Shown in pieces: positions 12,427 through 24,854 of a DNA stretch of 64,000 nt. The notes beneath the pieces are model-generated. The model searched no databases. It was not told where the DNA came from and saw nothing but the letters and a program-made list of their open reading frames with translations. Position 1 is the stretch's first letter. Each line of letters opens with the position of its first letter. Made by a program: the position numbers and the translations under genes. Source of the stretch: Notolepis coatsorum (lineage: Eukaryota; Chordata; Actinopteri; Aulopiformes; Paralepididae); NCBI GenBank assembly GCA_963971535.1, contig OZ020589.1:72121520-72185519 (forward strand), read 5' to 3'.

Positions 12427-12908
12427 AGGGCGGCTACGTGGCGTAGTGGGCAAGGCGCTCGCCACGAATGTGGAGACGCTGGGCTCGCCTGTTCGAGCCC
12501 AGCGCTCCACATTGCTTTCAGTTTAGCTGGTCGTTCATACTAATACACATTGGCCGTATTAGGGGGTGGGAAACTGATGGGTGGGGATCGGGCGTTGTGG
12601 ACAGCGACTCCTACAGGTCGGTTGGTGCGCCTGCGCAGTAGAATCAGGAAGTGTCGGGGGCAGCGTGAGCCTCCCACGCGTTACTCCTTGCCACTGAGAG
12701 ATCGAGCTGCGCAGGTGAAAAGATGCGACTGCTGTTACCTCAAGTACCGGAGGGGACTTGTGCTATGTATGACTTAGTCCACATTGCAGCCGGCTTGTGG
12801 GAGGCAAGAAACAGCGTTTGTGACAGGGGAGGGTTGAATTGGATGATACAAAATTGGGATGGGAGAAAATATAGAAAATGGGAGAAAAAGTGGATAAAAA
12901 AAAAGAAA
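12427..12908 (+). mobile_element. tRNA-derived SINE with perfect 14-bp TSD
   Basis: The head starts GGGCGGCTACGTGGCGTAGTGG (A-box-like TGGCGTAGTGG) and has a B-box-like TGTTCGAGCCC near 12491. The body runs to an A-rich tail at about 12880-12908. AATTCAAACCTGAT repeats exactly at 12413-12426 and 12909-12922. The long exact duplication points to a fairly recent LINE-driven insertion. The first base or two of the head is shared with the TSD boundary and could shift by one. Confidence 0.92.
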
Positions 12909-13876
12909 AATTCAAACCTGATTTGGGTGTTAAGAGCTCACACAATAATGTCATGGCTTCATAAAATAAGAGCTTCACACAGGTCTCCCTCAGGTGTGTT
13001 GATTACAGTACATGGACCCATGACCTTTATATACACACATCATAATGATAAATGCCATGTCAAATCAATGCTCCTTTCCTTCATGATGCAGTAAGGGCTC
13101 TATATACATATACCGGTACATATGAAAAGACGCCTAGAAAACTACAAACAAACAACGTAAACATCAAAACATTTATAGACTGGACTCATTGACCTAGTTA
13201 GTCTAAGAAAAACTGAATGTTGTATTTCGACCACTGATCAAGCAGGTTAATACTTCATATAGATAAGAGAATCACCACTCGCAGCTACAACATAAGGAAT
13301 ATGGTAACAAACAAAAGAAATCCATATAGCGTGATTGTTTTATAAACGTCTATTATTCAGACCATCAACTTCATTTTGTTGAAAGCAGTGAATTTTATTG
13401 ATCAGCGAAACCCATTTTCCAAACGCTGGAAAAACAACAAGTTAAATTACTTTACAGCACGATGAGGAAAAACACACTATATAGAAACAGCCTCTAATTG
13501 TTCATCACTGCGGTAAACAGGGCCTGTCTCTGTCTGAGGCAAGAAGTGCACAGTCATCAGACGAGTGGATGAGGACATCTTAGAGGACACACACACACAA
13601 ATCCATTAACCTTTTCACATTGGTTCTGTATGCTCAGACTGGACACGCAGTTGACAGTTTTATTTACTATACAGAGACTATAGAGCGAAAAAACAACCAC
13701 TACAAAAACACATTAGTGAAATCAAAATAGAACTGTCTTCTTTATGGCTCCTCTCTCTGCCAGCCAAGTTGGCAAGGCAACCACCTCAGAGCGAGGCACA
13801 GCATCTCAAGGTGCAAACGGGGAACACTTAGAATTGAATAGCCATTCCAGTCTGCCGGGGGTTGTATTTCACGGGT

Positions 13877-14011
13877 TGTACACTCTGTTGGTGTGGCCCT
13901 GCAGTGTGTGTGCTCACCTGTAATGAGTACACTCTGTTGGTGTGGCCCTGCAGTGTGTGCTCACCTGTAATGAGTACACTCTGTTGGTGTGGCCCTGCAG
14001 TGTGTGCAGGC
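13877..14011 (-). repeat. Tandem 47-bp duplication of an fbxw7 exon end plus splice donor
   Basis: Three head-to-tail copies: the true exon end (13965-14011), a near-perfect second copy (13918-13964) and a degenerate third (about 13877-13917). Each of the first two ends in TTACAG|gtgagc. The period is 47 nt, not a multiple of three. Copies one and two are almost identical, so the duplication is recent or kept uniform by conversion. Confidence 0.95.
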
Positions 14012-14190
14012 AGGTCTCCGTCTCGGGGTCCCAGACTTTGACCATGAAGTCATAGGCACCGCTGACCACCCGCCGGCCATCGTACTGGACGCAGCGCACC
14101 GCCGCCACGTGGCCCATGAGGACGTGTAAACACTGGCCCGTCTCGATATCCCACACGCGTAGCGTGGCGTCACGTGAGCCGCTGACCACC
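13965..14190 (-). CDS. fbxw7: fbxw7 exon, WD40 repeats with R479 and R505 equivalents; donor duplicated in tandem
   Basis: 226 nt: one base completing Arg plus 75 codons, [20 protein letters not shown] through [20 protein letters not shown] to HTNRVYSLQ (human 473-548). SGSR carries the R479 equivalent and AAVRC the R505 equivalent. Acceptor gatcgcag, donor TTACAG|gtgagc. The last 46 nt and donor are copied directly downstream, giving a second equally good donor ending at 13918. A degenerate third copy follows. Using the second donor adds 47 nt and shifts the frame to a TAG early in the next exon. Confidence 0.96.
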
Positions 14191-15807
14191 CTGCGATCAC
14201 ACACACGAGCAGATGAAGATGTCAGCCACATCTAAACCCAGTCCTGCAGTGAGCTTCAGGTAAGGTGAGTGTTAGGTTTTTAGTGGTTCAAGTGTGACAT
14301 TTCACACAGATAATGGCATTTAAATACTGTTGTGACACATCTCAACAGGACTGGTTATATTGAAGCGCAACACTTTCCCAGGGATGGTATGTCGCCCCAG
14401 AGTCATCAATTTCACAACAGTGAGTTCTGTAGTCTGTGCTCCTCTTTGTTCACACAATGACAGTTGCTATGAAAACATAATAAGGCAGGTAGCAACACTT
14501 GCTGCTTCCTCACTTTCCACAAAGAATCACCCGCAGTGTCATCTTCATGCCCATACTTGAACATGCAAACACACACAATACACCTTTTACGTAACCCAGG
14601 GCCCTGTAGCACTCTGTTCAACCAGAATGAGGGGGGGCGTGGAAGGATTGTATTGAACATAGTATTTCATTTACAAAATGTCTCCCGGCTTGACGGAGAT
14701 GGAAATCACTCAAGTGTTGTTCACCGTCAGCCCGCAGCTCGTGGCTCCTTCCGCCCGGTGAGTAATCAAAATGCTACACAAAACCTTGGTGCCCTGAGGC
14801 GGGAAAAGAGAACTGGTCTCTCCAGAGAGCGGTAGTGTGTGAACGACGGAGTGGAGTATCACTATTCAGACACTGAGGTCACATGTACACTTCATCAGAC
14901 ATGTTGTCCTGGTACAATGTGGCAGGGAAGGGGCTGCTCTTTTGGTTCCCAATGTCAGCACTGTTCAGATCTAAGGACTGGAGGTAAATATGGAACAGAG
15001 TTGTAGCCACCCATCATTTACATCATTACCCCTGACCATTTTCCTGAATGTCGATTTATATTTCAAACATTATGGTGATGAACCATAGAATTATATAAAA
15101 GAAACCGACCCAGAAGTATCTCCTGATCGCTCTAACAAATTAGTTGCTCCTTAATGTTCTCTCTCTCTCTGCATGAGTAATTTCTTGTTTACGTATATGA
15201 ACTCACTGCTTTCCGTAGTCCCTTTCTGTTCCTACTTTTATCATGATCTAAACAGACAGATTGTCAATCATTTAAAATATATTGATTTAGAAGTGGGGTG
15301 AAGTGGGGCCTCTGTGAGACATGGCTGTGTAATGCCATGTTGACGACTCCAGGAACAGATTTCTGGATAAAAGCAAAAACTGTTTTTACATCTGTAAACT
15401 AAAGTCACCTGGCCTTGTTTTTACAGCTGTAAACTAAAGTCACCTGGCCTTGTTTTTACAGCTGTACACTAAAGTCACCTGGCCTTGTTTTTACAGCTGT
15501 AAACTAAAGTCACCTGGCCTTGTTTTTACAGCTGTAAACTAAAGTCACCTGGCCTTGTTTTTACAGCTGTAAAATAAAGTCACCTGGCCTTGTTTTTACA
15601 GCTGTAAACTAAAGTCACCTGGCCTTGTTTTTACAGCTGTAAAATAAAGTCACCGGCCCATATGTATTTATCCCTGTGTATTTGCACTACATGCTGGCAC
15701 CTGCTAAGAACTTCCTTATGTGAATGTGCCTGTGTCTTCACTTGGCCATCTAATTTTATTTTATTTCTCAAATACAAATACAACATGTGAATGAAACGTG
15801 TCTGTAC
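14191..15807 (-). other. fbxw7 intron, about 1.6 kb
   Basis: Apart from the 35-bp minisatellite at 15381-15657, no repeat or gene is recognised. Confidence 0.85.
15381..15657 (+). repeat. 35-bp minisatellite, about 8 units
   Basis: The unit carries CTTGTTTTTACAGCTGTAAA followed by CTAAAGTCACCTGGC. In the fbxw7 sense each unit reads CCAG|GTGACT, a donor-like motif. The array starts about 150 nt beyond the donor of the exon at 15808. Confidence 0.96.
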
Positions 15808-15989
15808 CTTTTCTCGTGCAGGTGCATGCAGCGCACTGTTGAGGTATGCCCGTAGAGGGTATGGATACATTCTCCTGTCTCTGCGTTCCAGACCTTGAGT
15901 GTGCGGTCGGTGGAGCCGCTGATGATGATGTTGTCCCGCATCTGGGATGACCACACGCCCCCCGTGTGACCCACCAGCGTACGCAGACA
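15808..15989 (-). CDS. fbxw7: fbxw7 exon, WD40 repeats including R465 equivalent
   Basis: 182 nt: 60 codons plus two bases, [20 protein letters not shown] through [14 protein letters not shown] to [13 protein letters not shown] (human 413-472). The Arg in STVRC is the equivalent of human R465, a phosphodegron contact and cancer hotspot. Acceptor tccttacag, donor AAAAG|gtacag, a weaker donor than its neighbours. A 35-bp minisatellite of about eight units lies 150 nt past the donor. Confidence 0.97.
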
Positions 15990-16176
15990 CTGTAAGGATA
16001 CAAACAAACACAGGTTTTTTACCACCGGTTAATGGACATTGGTGCTATAGAGAGAAAAGTAGGAGAAAATGGTGAAAATTTAGCATCACGTGTACTTCCA
16101 TCATTCCATGTACGAGGAGGCCCAAGCACACCACACGCCCAGGGGGTGACATATAACACAAAATAGTGCACTAGAG

Positions 16177-17121
16177 CAGGGGTTCTCAAACTTCTTTATA
16201 CCATAAATCCAATTTTTTTTGGCGACCCCACACTTAACCCTTTGGGTGCCGTTAATGTAGAACTACGTTTCTGTCGCCCGGCGGTTGAGTGCCGGAAACG
16301 TAGATCTACATTTTTCTTTTATTAGCTATTGCCATTCATAATTCAGCGGGGCACCTTGTGCATACTGTTCCGAGTGTGTCTGAGATTGCAGACGGTCTTA
16401 TACCGCCCTCTAACACCTTCGGCCGCTATTGCACTCCATTCGAAAGGGTGTAGTTTCTTTTCTCTACCGAGCTGCGGCGTGGGGGCGGGTCCTAAACAGC
16501 GCCGTGCTCCATGGCCCATTTCATGTATGCATGAGGAGACATAATAATGATAATCTAGAGTTGATTTCAGGAAGATTCGATAATCAGGCGAAAAATGACA
16601 ACGTGAATTGTTGTGTAATTCAACGTATTTTCGCGTCTTTTTCCTGGAATTACTCAGAAGCACCCAAACTATATTCATATTCAAAACGGTATAAAACGGA
16701 AATGTACGGATGGAAAAAAAAAAAATGTGCACGTTGACCAGAAGCAACTCACTGACAATCGACGGCGTTATTAGACCCATAGCTATAATATAAAATATAG
16801 GTTCAGCTCTACAAACAAAGTGAGCGTTTACATGGGGTTAATGGACGGCAAGGCCAGATGCACTTCCTGGAAGGGGCGTGGCACTCAATGTGTTAATGTA
16901 TCGCGTAATTTCAACGTGGAATTAAGGAATATCAAAATAAAAGCACGTTGTTGAACTTGATCATGCATATTTATTAGAAAATTGTATTACAGCACTATGT
17001 TATCAATACACATTTATAAAACGAGGCAGATTTAGCCAAAAAAATTACTTGCCAATGCACAACCCCAGTCACCTACCCACAACCCCACTTTGCGTTGCGA
17101 CCCATAGTTTGAGAACCGCTG
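16177..17121. mobile_element. hAT element with perfect 8-bp TSD, host of a nested element
   Basis: Ends CAGGGGTTCTCAAACTTC and GTTTGAGAACCGCTG, flanked by CACTAGAG at 16169-16176 and 17122-17129. Charlie-type ends. About 290 bp of its own sequence remain around the nested TTAA element. No transposase frame. Confidence 0.93.
16238..16892. mobile_element. piggyBac-like element nested in the hAT element
   Basis: TTAA at 16234-16237 and 16893-16896. Ends CCCTTTGGGTGCC and GGCACTCAATGTG are imperfect inverted repeats. The interior shares CATTCATAATTCAGC and the ACCCAAACTATATTCATATT block with the copies near 1 kb, 7 kb and 39 kb. Confidence 0.83.
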
Positions 17122-17444
17122 CACTAGAGACATGTAATCATGCTTCAATTTGATTGGTCTATACGGTCTCCCTCGAAATCTAACAAACGAACTGCCCCGT
17201 CAATCAAAGGAGGTCAGACTCATTGCAGCTTTGCTGAACCGAAACTGAAGCTTAATACATATGGGATGTTAATGCTGCGAGAGCAAAGGAAATACACTTG
17301 GGTCGAAAATTTTCCCTAGCAACAGAATTACAGTGAAACCATCTATATGACAATAATGAAAAAACTCTTGTCTTATCTGGGTGGAAATGTGAATATAAAC
17401 AAAAACGAGTTGTTTACAAGGAAAACTCTGTTGGGTACCTTTAA

Positions 17445-18377
17445 CACTTTCAGTGCCAGCAGGGGGCGCACGATTTAGTGCTTGAATGCCCACATCCACT
17501 CCAATGTTAACGTTAATATCGCCTAATCTATGTTTTAAATTATGGCTATGTGTCTAATCTGCCCGTCGCATTATCAATGACCCATTTCCAGTCAACATTG
17601 TCGAAGCAGATTGTTTTTTTATCGGTTCATTTCGGTTTGATAGCATTTCGAAAAGCACTCGGTTTCATGGAAAAAATAAGACATTCTATGATAATCGCCC
17701 TTTACTGGAATATTCTAGAACGTTGTAATTTTGCGGCCTATTTATGTATCGTTTTCAAATAAACGCTAGATTACGATAGTATATGTGTACGTGTGCACGC
17801 TAGTGCCGCGCGCTGAAAATTGATTCGCTCAGTTCCTGATCACTCTTAGAGTCAAACAGCCATATCACATAATCACATAAAAGCTTATATCTCCGTGAAA
17901 ACGGGTCTGATTATCCTATGGCTGGTAACATAGATTCCTTACCTGAGATCAGATGGTATCCAAATGGATTATTCCAATTCCTGATCACCATTCAAAAAAA
18001 TCGATCCTTTTATTGATCCCACGAGTATACTGTAAAAACACATAATCCCCGCTGCTCTGAGGCTCCAGAGTGGAGCTGATCGACCCCGGCTGCGTGAGTG
18101 AGAAGTAAAATGTGGAGTCCGTTTTTTTTTTTTCTCATTCATTTTCATTGAATCCAATCCAAAAGGGTGAATTACCATCTGGGAGACGATAGGGGGCGCT
18201 TTTTTCACATCTGAGCGCCTGGAGTGGCTGATTTTCCAACGGTAGACTTGGTTGATGAAATATGATTTCAGATCGCTAATAAAATAAAAAAAACTAGAAA
18301 ATACGAGAATTCTCGTGAGTGGGCATTCAACCCGCGGGGGATAAACCCGAGAAAACTTGGGTTGGGCAATCAAAGTG
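17445..18377. mobile_element. piggyBac-like TTAA element
   Basis: TTAA at 17441-17444 and 18378-18381. Ends CACTTTCAGTGCC and GGGCAATCAAAGTG are inverted repeats. About 930 bp without a transposase frame. A further relative of the CACTTT/CACATT-ended family. Confidence 0.85.
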
Positions 18378-21300
18378 TTAAGCTACTGTCACGCCTCATT
18401 ATCACTAGAGCTGTAAAGAGGAACTATTCACAGTATTCCATCGCAGACATATTGGTCGTTAAGCAATGGATGATTGTAATCAACTAGCAGCTGATTATCG
18501 TTAAATGACAACTGTGGCCAATGAGCTGTGGCTCTGTGCTATATTGGTTGGCAAGACATGTCTTGGAAACATTATGAATATAAATGCACAGCTGCACAAA
18601 CATACACACTATAATGTTTTGGCTGTGTTCATAATTACCATTGTGGAGGGAACATTCAATATACAGTACATGGAATGATTTTTATAGTCTTATGTTAGGT
18701 GTAATGTATTTTTTCTTTCATATTTCTTTGGAAGGTAGTTTCATTCAAACATCTAAAATAGGGAGTTGAATAAAGCAGAAATCATTTGACCTTCTTATGT
18801 ATGACCTCCTATTTACTTCAAAATAAAAAGACGAGTCAATTTAAACATGTTGTGACCTTCTGTGAAACACACTCAATCCATACTGCACATTCTGCTGCAG
18901 CACAGACAAATATATATTTTTGACCTTTCCCTGGTTTATATAATTGGTTTTACTTATCGGTGTAAAAAAAGAAAAAAGAAAGGGAAAGGCTTTGTTGTTC
19001 TATTTGAAGAGAAAACAGAAGAGTGCATTCGGCACAGAAACCACCACCTACTTCATCCTCCTCCTCATTAGCCATGGTTGATTACCTATTGATTACAGCA
19101 GTTATGGAAATCTTTCTGATGAATTAAAATGTGTGCCTCTGTTTAATTATACCAAACACACTCAATTAACAGATGCTGAAGGGGTATCCAATCGGGGGAA
19201 ATGGGTGCTGACGTCAGCTTGGGGAGGTGTGCTAGGACTAGTGTAGAACATGTGACCTCCCCTCGATTGCGGCTGATAAACCGCTGAGGGGTGAGCGACA
19301 AAGCGGGACAGTAGGTTTTTATTGCAGGTGGTGAGGCTACAGTCTCCCCTCCTTGCTCTCCTGTGATAAACAGCTTCATTAACTCTGGGCTGACGTGATG
19401 CGACCTTTCTGACGACCTCTCGCAGCCCCTTGTTAAAGGGTCCCCTGCTTTATCGCTCACCACAGACCTCATTCACAGCGTTACTGTGGCAGTTATCTTT
19501 GGTGAGGAGTAGCAGAGGAGAGTGGAGGGGCACCAGACTAGTGTTACCTTACAAAGAGAACGGAGCCCTTATGATACAACAGGTGCAGGACCATAGTGGA
19601 TCTGGTCTTAGTCAATGGTTTTATAGCGACAGACCCGCGTCTCCTCCCAATAACGCAGCTCGCTTTTTCACGGTGCTCTCAGTTGAAGAAGTTTCAACTC
19701 TAGCCGCGGACGATTGGACTAACCAATCGATAATGGAGGAGAAGCTAATTTTGGCAGTTCCCGAGAAACCTTGTTTGTATGACCGGGTCTTACCATGACC
19801 AAGATATGAACAGCAATGCCTGGAGGCATTGGCTGTAAAGAAGAAGAAAAGAAAATATGCGAATGTATACTGCATCCAAAAATAACCCCATTGGAATAGT
19901 TTGGCATACACCAGCAATGCAAGGGCCCTCCTACGATTCACAGCAGCTGTCAAAAGCACATTTTCTACCCAATGCTGCTGTAGTAAATCCCAGGTTCATT
20001 GTGAAAAATGGCTTCATATCACATTGTAAACAAAAAACGATGTAGGTTTATAGTTATTGCTCTCCAACCATATTGAAGAATAGGCCTATAATGTAGCCTG
20101 GGAATAGACAGTTTTACTCATATTCACATGGATGAGATGAACGGCTGCTTGAAATAGCCGATTCTCTTCCGCAAACGTATGCACGCTGGTTTAGCAGTTA
20201 GCAGTACGCTACGCACGCAAGCTTTGGTCTAGCCCCAGTGTTTATCTGCCAGTGAAGCAAATATGAAACAAAAACTAAAAACTAAAAAAATATCCTTTGG
20301 CATCAAAAGTTCTTTCATCCACTTTTTCATGACATTTCCTCTCCATTTGATGACCAATATCCCCAGGGTGTAAAACTGAGCTGACCCTGAGCAGCAGCAG
20401 GGAAACATCCACTACCCTGTGGTCACTTTGTTGAAGAGTAGTATCTTTAAACAGATGATGTGTATGCTAAATAAACAAAGGCTTACATACAATAGTTTCC
20501 TACACAAAAATGTGTTTGTTCGCACTGCAGTGGGTAATTCGTCCTCCTGAGAAATTCTCAGTCGACTAATAGTTATATTATGAATGGATTAGATGATCGT
20601 CACATCGGTAACATTTTGGGTTTTCTCACATGCATTAATGCAGAAGGACGTCTTTATATCTAGTGCTTACCAGAGATGTGCTGATCATTCTTCAGTATAT
20701 CCACGTTGAATAACTCATTCAACGTGGGAAAAAGCAACATCATCTACTAATCGACTGAGAGGGGATGGCCCTACTTCTCAGTGAAAATATGAACTAGAGT
20801 CCGTAAACAGGGCTGCAGATGCTTAGTGAAGGTTCAAGACTAACAGAGAAAGGGACTGCTCATTATTATAGTGTCATTATGCACAATTATAAGATGGATA
20901 GTTTGGACACAAACCACACTGCAGGAGCCCTGAGAGCTACAACCATCTTTGCCACAGGCAGGATTACACATACTTAAAAGACTATTCCCATAGCACCATT
21001 TCTCTTCCGCTATTGCTCGCAGTTGTAAGAGCTAGCAATTAACCGAGCTCTCTGCATGTCAGAGAGAGAGCGAGAGAGAGATAGAGAGTAGTATAGAGAA
21101 CAGAGTATGCACTATGCACAAAAAGTACTTCTCAAGGTCGAACAAAAGGAGAGGACTATGATCAGACCCAGGGTCTGTGTGTAGGTTCAGCACGAATCAG
21201 CAGCCATGACGGAAGGGCTGAGGAAGCAAGGCGTTCGCTTCAGTTTCCCTACTGACATGACCTGGACATTCCTTCTGGTGATGAGGGTTAAGAATTAACT

Positions 21301-21454
21301 GTTTGACTGTAAACACAGACCGTCTGATGAACCATGTACTGTCTATACAGTATAGTATGACTGCAATGTGATGACAACACACACACACACAATCTGCGGA
21401 ATAAGGAATTAAGAGTGGAAGCACAAATACAGGGTCTATAGGGGAATAAAGAAT

Positions 21455-21710
21455 GGCTGCTTTTTTATATAGCGCTTTTATCCAAAGCGCTTTACAATTA
21501 GTTACTCACATTTTTACCCATTCACTCACACATTCCCACACCGACGGCAGAGACAACCATGCAAGGTGCCAACCTGCTCATCGGGAGCAATTAGGGGTTA
21601 ATTGTCTTGCTCAAGGACTCATCGACACGCTGCCCGGGAGGAGAGGGAATCTAACCGGGAACCTCCGGATTGCCAGACGACTGCTCTACCTCCCGAGCCA
21701 CTGTCGCCCC
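21455..21710 (-). mobile_element. tRNA-derived SINE with L2-type 3' tail
   Basis: On the minus strand it begins GGGGCGACAGTGGCTCGGGAGG (tRNA-like A box), with GGTTCCCGGTTAGATTCC as B box. It ends with TTGTAAAGCGCTTTGGATAA and GCGCTATATAA, the stem-loop tail shared with L2-type LINEs. A second copy is at 56508-56720. Confidence 0.85.
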
Positions 21711-22540
21711 TCTAAGAAGTAAACACACGCACAAACACACGCAGGCACGCACACACAGGCACGCGCACACACACACAAGCCATTTAGCATCAATCAACCT
21801 AATCGATCAATTAAGCCCTAACAGCTTCAATTTCCCAATATCTGATCAGAGTGGGTGTACAGCTCAATAAGCAATCTCATATCTCTGAGCTTTCCATTCA
21901 GATTAGTCTTCAGAGAGGTCCCAAATCCCAATACAGAAAATGAGTCTACCCAAGCCCCAATATACCGTACCGTGGTCGTCATTTGTTGGCCAAGCTGCAA
22001 CGTACAGTATCATAATTTTCACCTAAAAAGATGTTTATGAACCTAAACCTTATCTCTATGCTTAAACTCATTGGAGACCTCACATCCCAACCTAAAAGAG
22101 ATTAAAAAAAAATATCTGAAGATATATATATATATATTTTTTTTTTTATAGTTACAGTAAGTCATAACCATAATGCCACAAGCCCTGGAGCCCAACAGGA
22201 AGTGAATGTTGAGCTGGGGTATCAACAGGGTCTGGCAGGAGAACGTCCTTGTGTGGTGTTTCGATAGCAGTGGGAGTTTGCCCTGGCTGCCATCTTCAAT
22301 CTGCATGACAGCTGAGACGACTGTTGAGTGGCATCACCAAGGACATGTGCTGCTCTGCTGAGCAGCGGGGCACAGAAATTTGTGTGTGTGCGCGCGTTTG
22401 TGTATTTCTGTGTGTGTAGATTGAAGCCTGACAGCTCTCGCTTGAAGCTGGAGGACAAGCAAAGACAAAGGAGCAGCAGGTAAGAGACGAGAGCTGTAAA
22501 GTATTCAAAGAGCAACAGCGGCTGTGGTGAAGCAGACAGG

Positions 22541-22976
22541 CATCATGGAAACCCTCCAAACCAGCCATGTGAACTGTGTACATCATCATGGAAACCCTCG
22601 AGACCAGCCATGTGAACTGTGTACATCATCATGGAAACCCTCCAGACCAGCCATGTGAACTGTGTACATCATCATGGAAACCCTCCAGACCAGCCATGTG
22701 AACTGTGTACATCATCATGGAAACCCTCCAGACCAGCCATGTGAACTGTGTACATCATCATGGAAACCCTCCAGACCAGCCATGTGAACTGTGTACATCA
22801 TCATGGAAACCCTCCAAACCAGCCATGTGAACTGTGTACATCATCATGGAAACCCTCCAGACCAGCCATGTGAACTGTGTACATCATCATGGAAACCCTC
22901 CAAACCAGCCATGTGAACTGTGTACATCATCATGGAAACCCTCCAAACCAGCCATGTGAACTGTGTACATCATCAT
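22541..22976 (+). repeat. 43-bp minisatellite, about 10 units
   Basis: The unit carries CATGGAAACCCTCCAGACCA then GCCATGTGAACTGTGTACAT. Variation is limited to a few A/G sites, so the array is recently homogenised. Confidence 0.96.
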
Positions 22977-23868
22977 AGGGTTAGGGTTAACTTTGTACAT
23001 CATCATTAAAAAGGTGCCAGATGCACTTGTGCCACTTTTTACACATTTTAATGCATCGTCATTAAATATGACGATTTTCACAGAGTGCAGTTCCTGTTAC
23101 CTTACGAGTCAATGGACAGCAGGTGTTGCCTCGTCCTAACAGCCTGCTGGCTGCATGCTCTGCCACGAGCAATAGATCCAATTCACAGAGAAGCTGTGCA
23201 ACACGGAATGGGTTTTACCTTAAAAAGACATTAGGTCGTCATTTCCATGTTTTACATGGATTCATTGTGTCCTGTTATCTTACTTAACCACAGGAGCAAC
23301 GGTCTGCTTCTTCAGGAGATTAGAGCCACATTTATGAAGTCTGCTTGTGTAATAATTTCCTGATTGCCTCGCAGTGAGAGTTCCATTGACTCTCCTACCG
23401 CATCGCTACGTATTATGTGACCAAGAAAAATAAGAAGGTAAAGGAAAGAAAAATCATGAAAAATAAATGGAAGAAAAACCAATTTCATGTATCAGTGTTT
23501 TTGAACCCATCTTGGTTTTTACTGAGTCTCTTGTGGAGACTGAACGCAGCATGCTGTCGCACAACCTAAAAAAAACACATGAAAAACGATGGGGGTTAAT
23601 TGTAATTGTAAAATCCCCCCCACCCCCCGAATCCCCTTGGACAGAAGAGGGAGTATGTATACAGACTCAAACGATGTCATAAAACATCTGTAATGTTACT
23701 GTTGGCAGGTATTTTAGCAATCATTTGGTTTGTTTTGGAGTGGAGGCTATTCTATGGGAGTACAGTAGTTAAGACATTTAATATTCGCTTTATTTAGCAA
23801 GTCACAAGTACATCTTATTGGAAGAGTTAGATTCCACTGTTTCCTCTAGAAATGACTCTTTGCAGTGG

Positions 23869-23901
23869 TGTGTGTGTGTGCCTGTGTGTGCGTGTGTGTG
23901 C

Positions 23902-23957
<56 letters not shown>

Positions 23958-23976
23958 GTGCGTGTATGTGTGTAGG
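23869..23976 (+). repeat. GT microsatellite
   Basis: About 100 bp of (GT)n with GCGT and ATGT interruptions at both ends. Confidence 0.97.
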
Positions 23977-24854
23977 GGACGGGAGATCATAGGATTTGGT
24001 TTATTCACTTTTTACAATTCATTTATAAAACTAAATTATCAATCAAGAATAAAAAATTAAAAACAGTACACAATGCCATCAATATGCTGATAAATAAGGG
24101 ATAACTGATATTGATCTATGATAATCAGCCCTAGTAGTTACAACTACACTATGCTCCATTCTTCTCCATGTCCATCTTGTCACAGTTATGGTCCTGTCGA
24201 TTTAGGCTGTGGCTTGCAGTTCTACCAGCCACTATGGCAGGTAACCAAGCATGTGCTCCATCAGTATTTACAGTCTTTATACTTGGGAAGAACAAGACAT
24301 TAAATTAGCCTATGAGACTGAATCCTCCAGACATCGTGGCCAGTAGACTAACAACTTGATTTTGTACCCTTCCCTTCCCGGCCTCGACCTTCAGCACAGG
24401 CAGACACAGTCATGACACAGTCGTCAATCATTCAATTGAATAAATAGGACAGAAATCCGCTGATCTCTCTGAGCACGCGCTTCGAGTGAAAAGCTATTTT
24501 GAGCCAATTTGCCCTCATAATCTATAATGTTCTTTCAACTCATCGATGAAGTGCGGCACTTCTTGGGAGTGATGACTAAGAGCAGGAACTGGGAGGATGA
24601 ATGCTAAGAGCACAGATCTCTATGGGAGGATTCAAGGCACTCAGGAGATGGACTCGCAGTGTCAGCTTATCTTTTCACAGAAAATGGTCCCCGAATCCAA
24701 ACAGCCAATATTTTCAGACCTTCTGGGTAATCAAACAAAAAAAAGGGAATACAGAACATTTGGGGAGAAAGCGCGGTGCAGCCTCGAGTGAACACCTTCC
24801 CAAATAATCTCATGGCAACATACATAAATATACTATATGTAGAAGAGTTTACGC

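Larger units (their letters stand above)
10399..13964 (-). other. fbxw7 intron, about 3.6 kb
   Basis: Contains the 10498 minisatellite, the Harbinger-like element, the SINE and the donor duplication. I see nothing further in 12923-13876. Confidence 0.85.

Noticed and set aside
12427-12515. tRNA gene
   Set aside because: A and B box motifs are present, but there is no sound cloverleaf. The unit continues into a SINE body with an A-rich tail and TSD.
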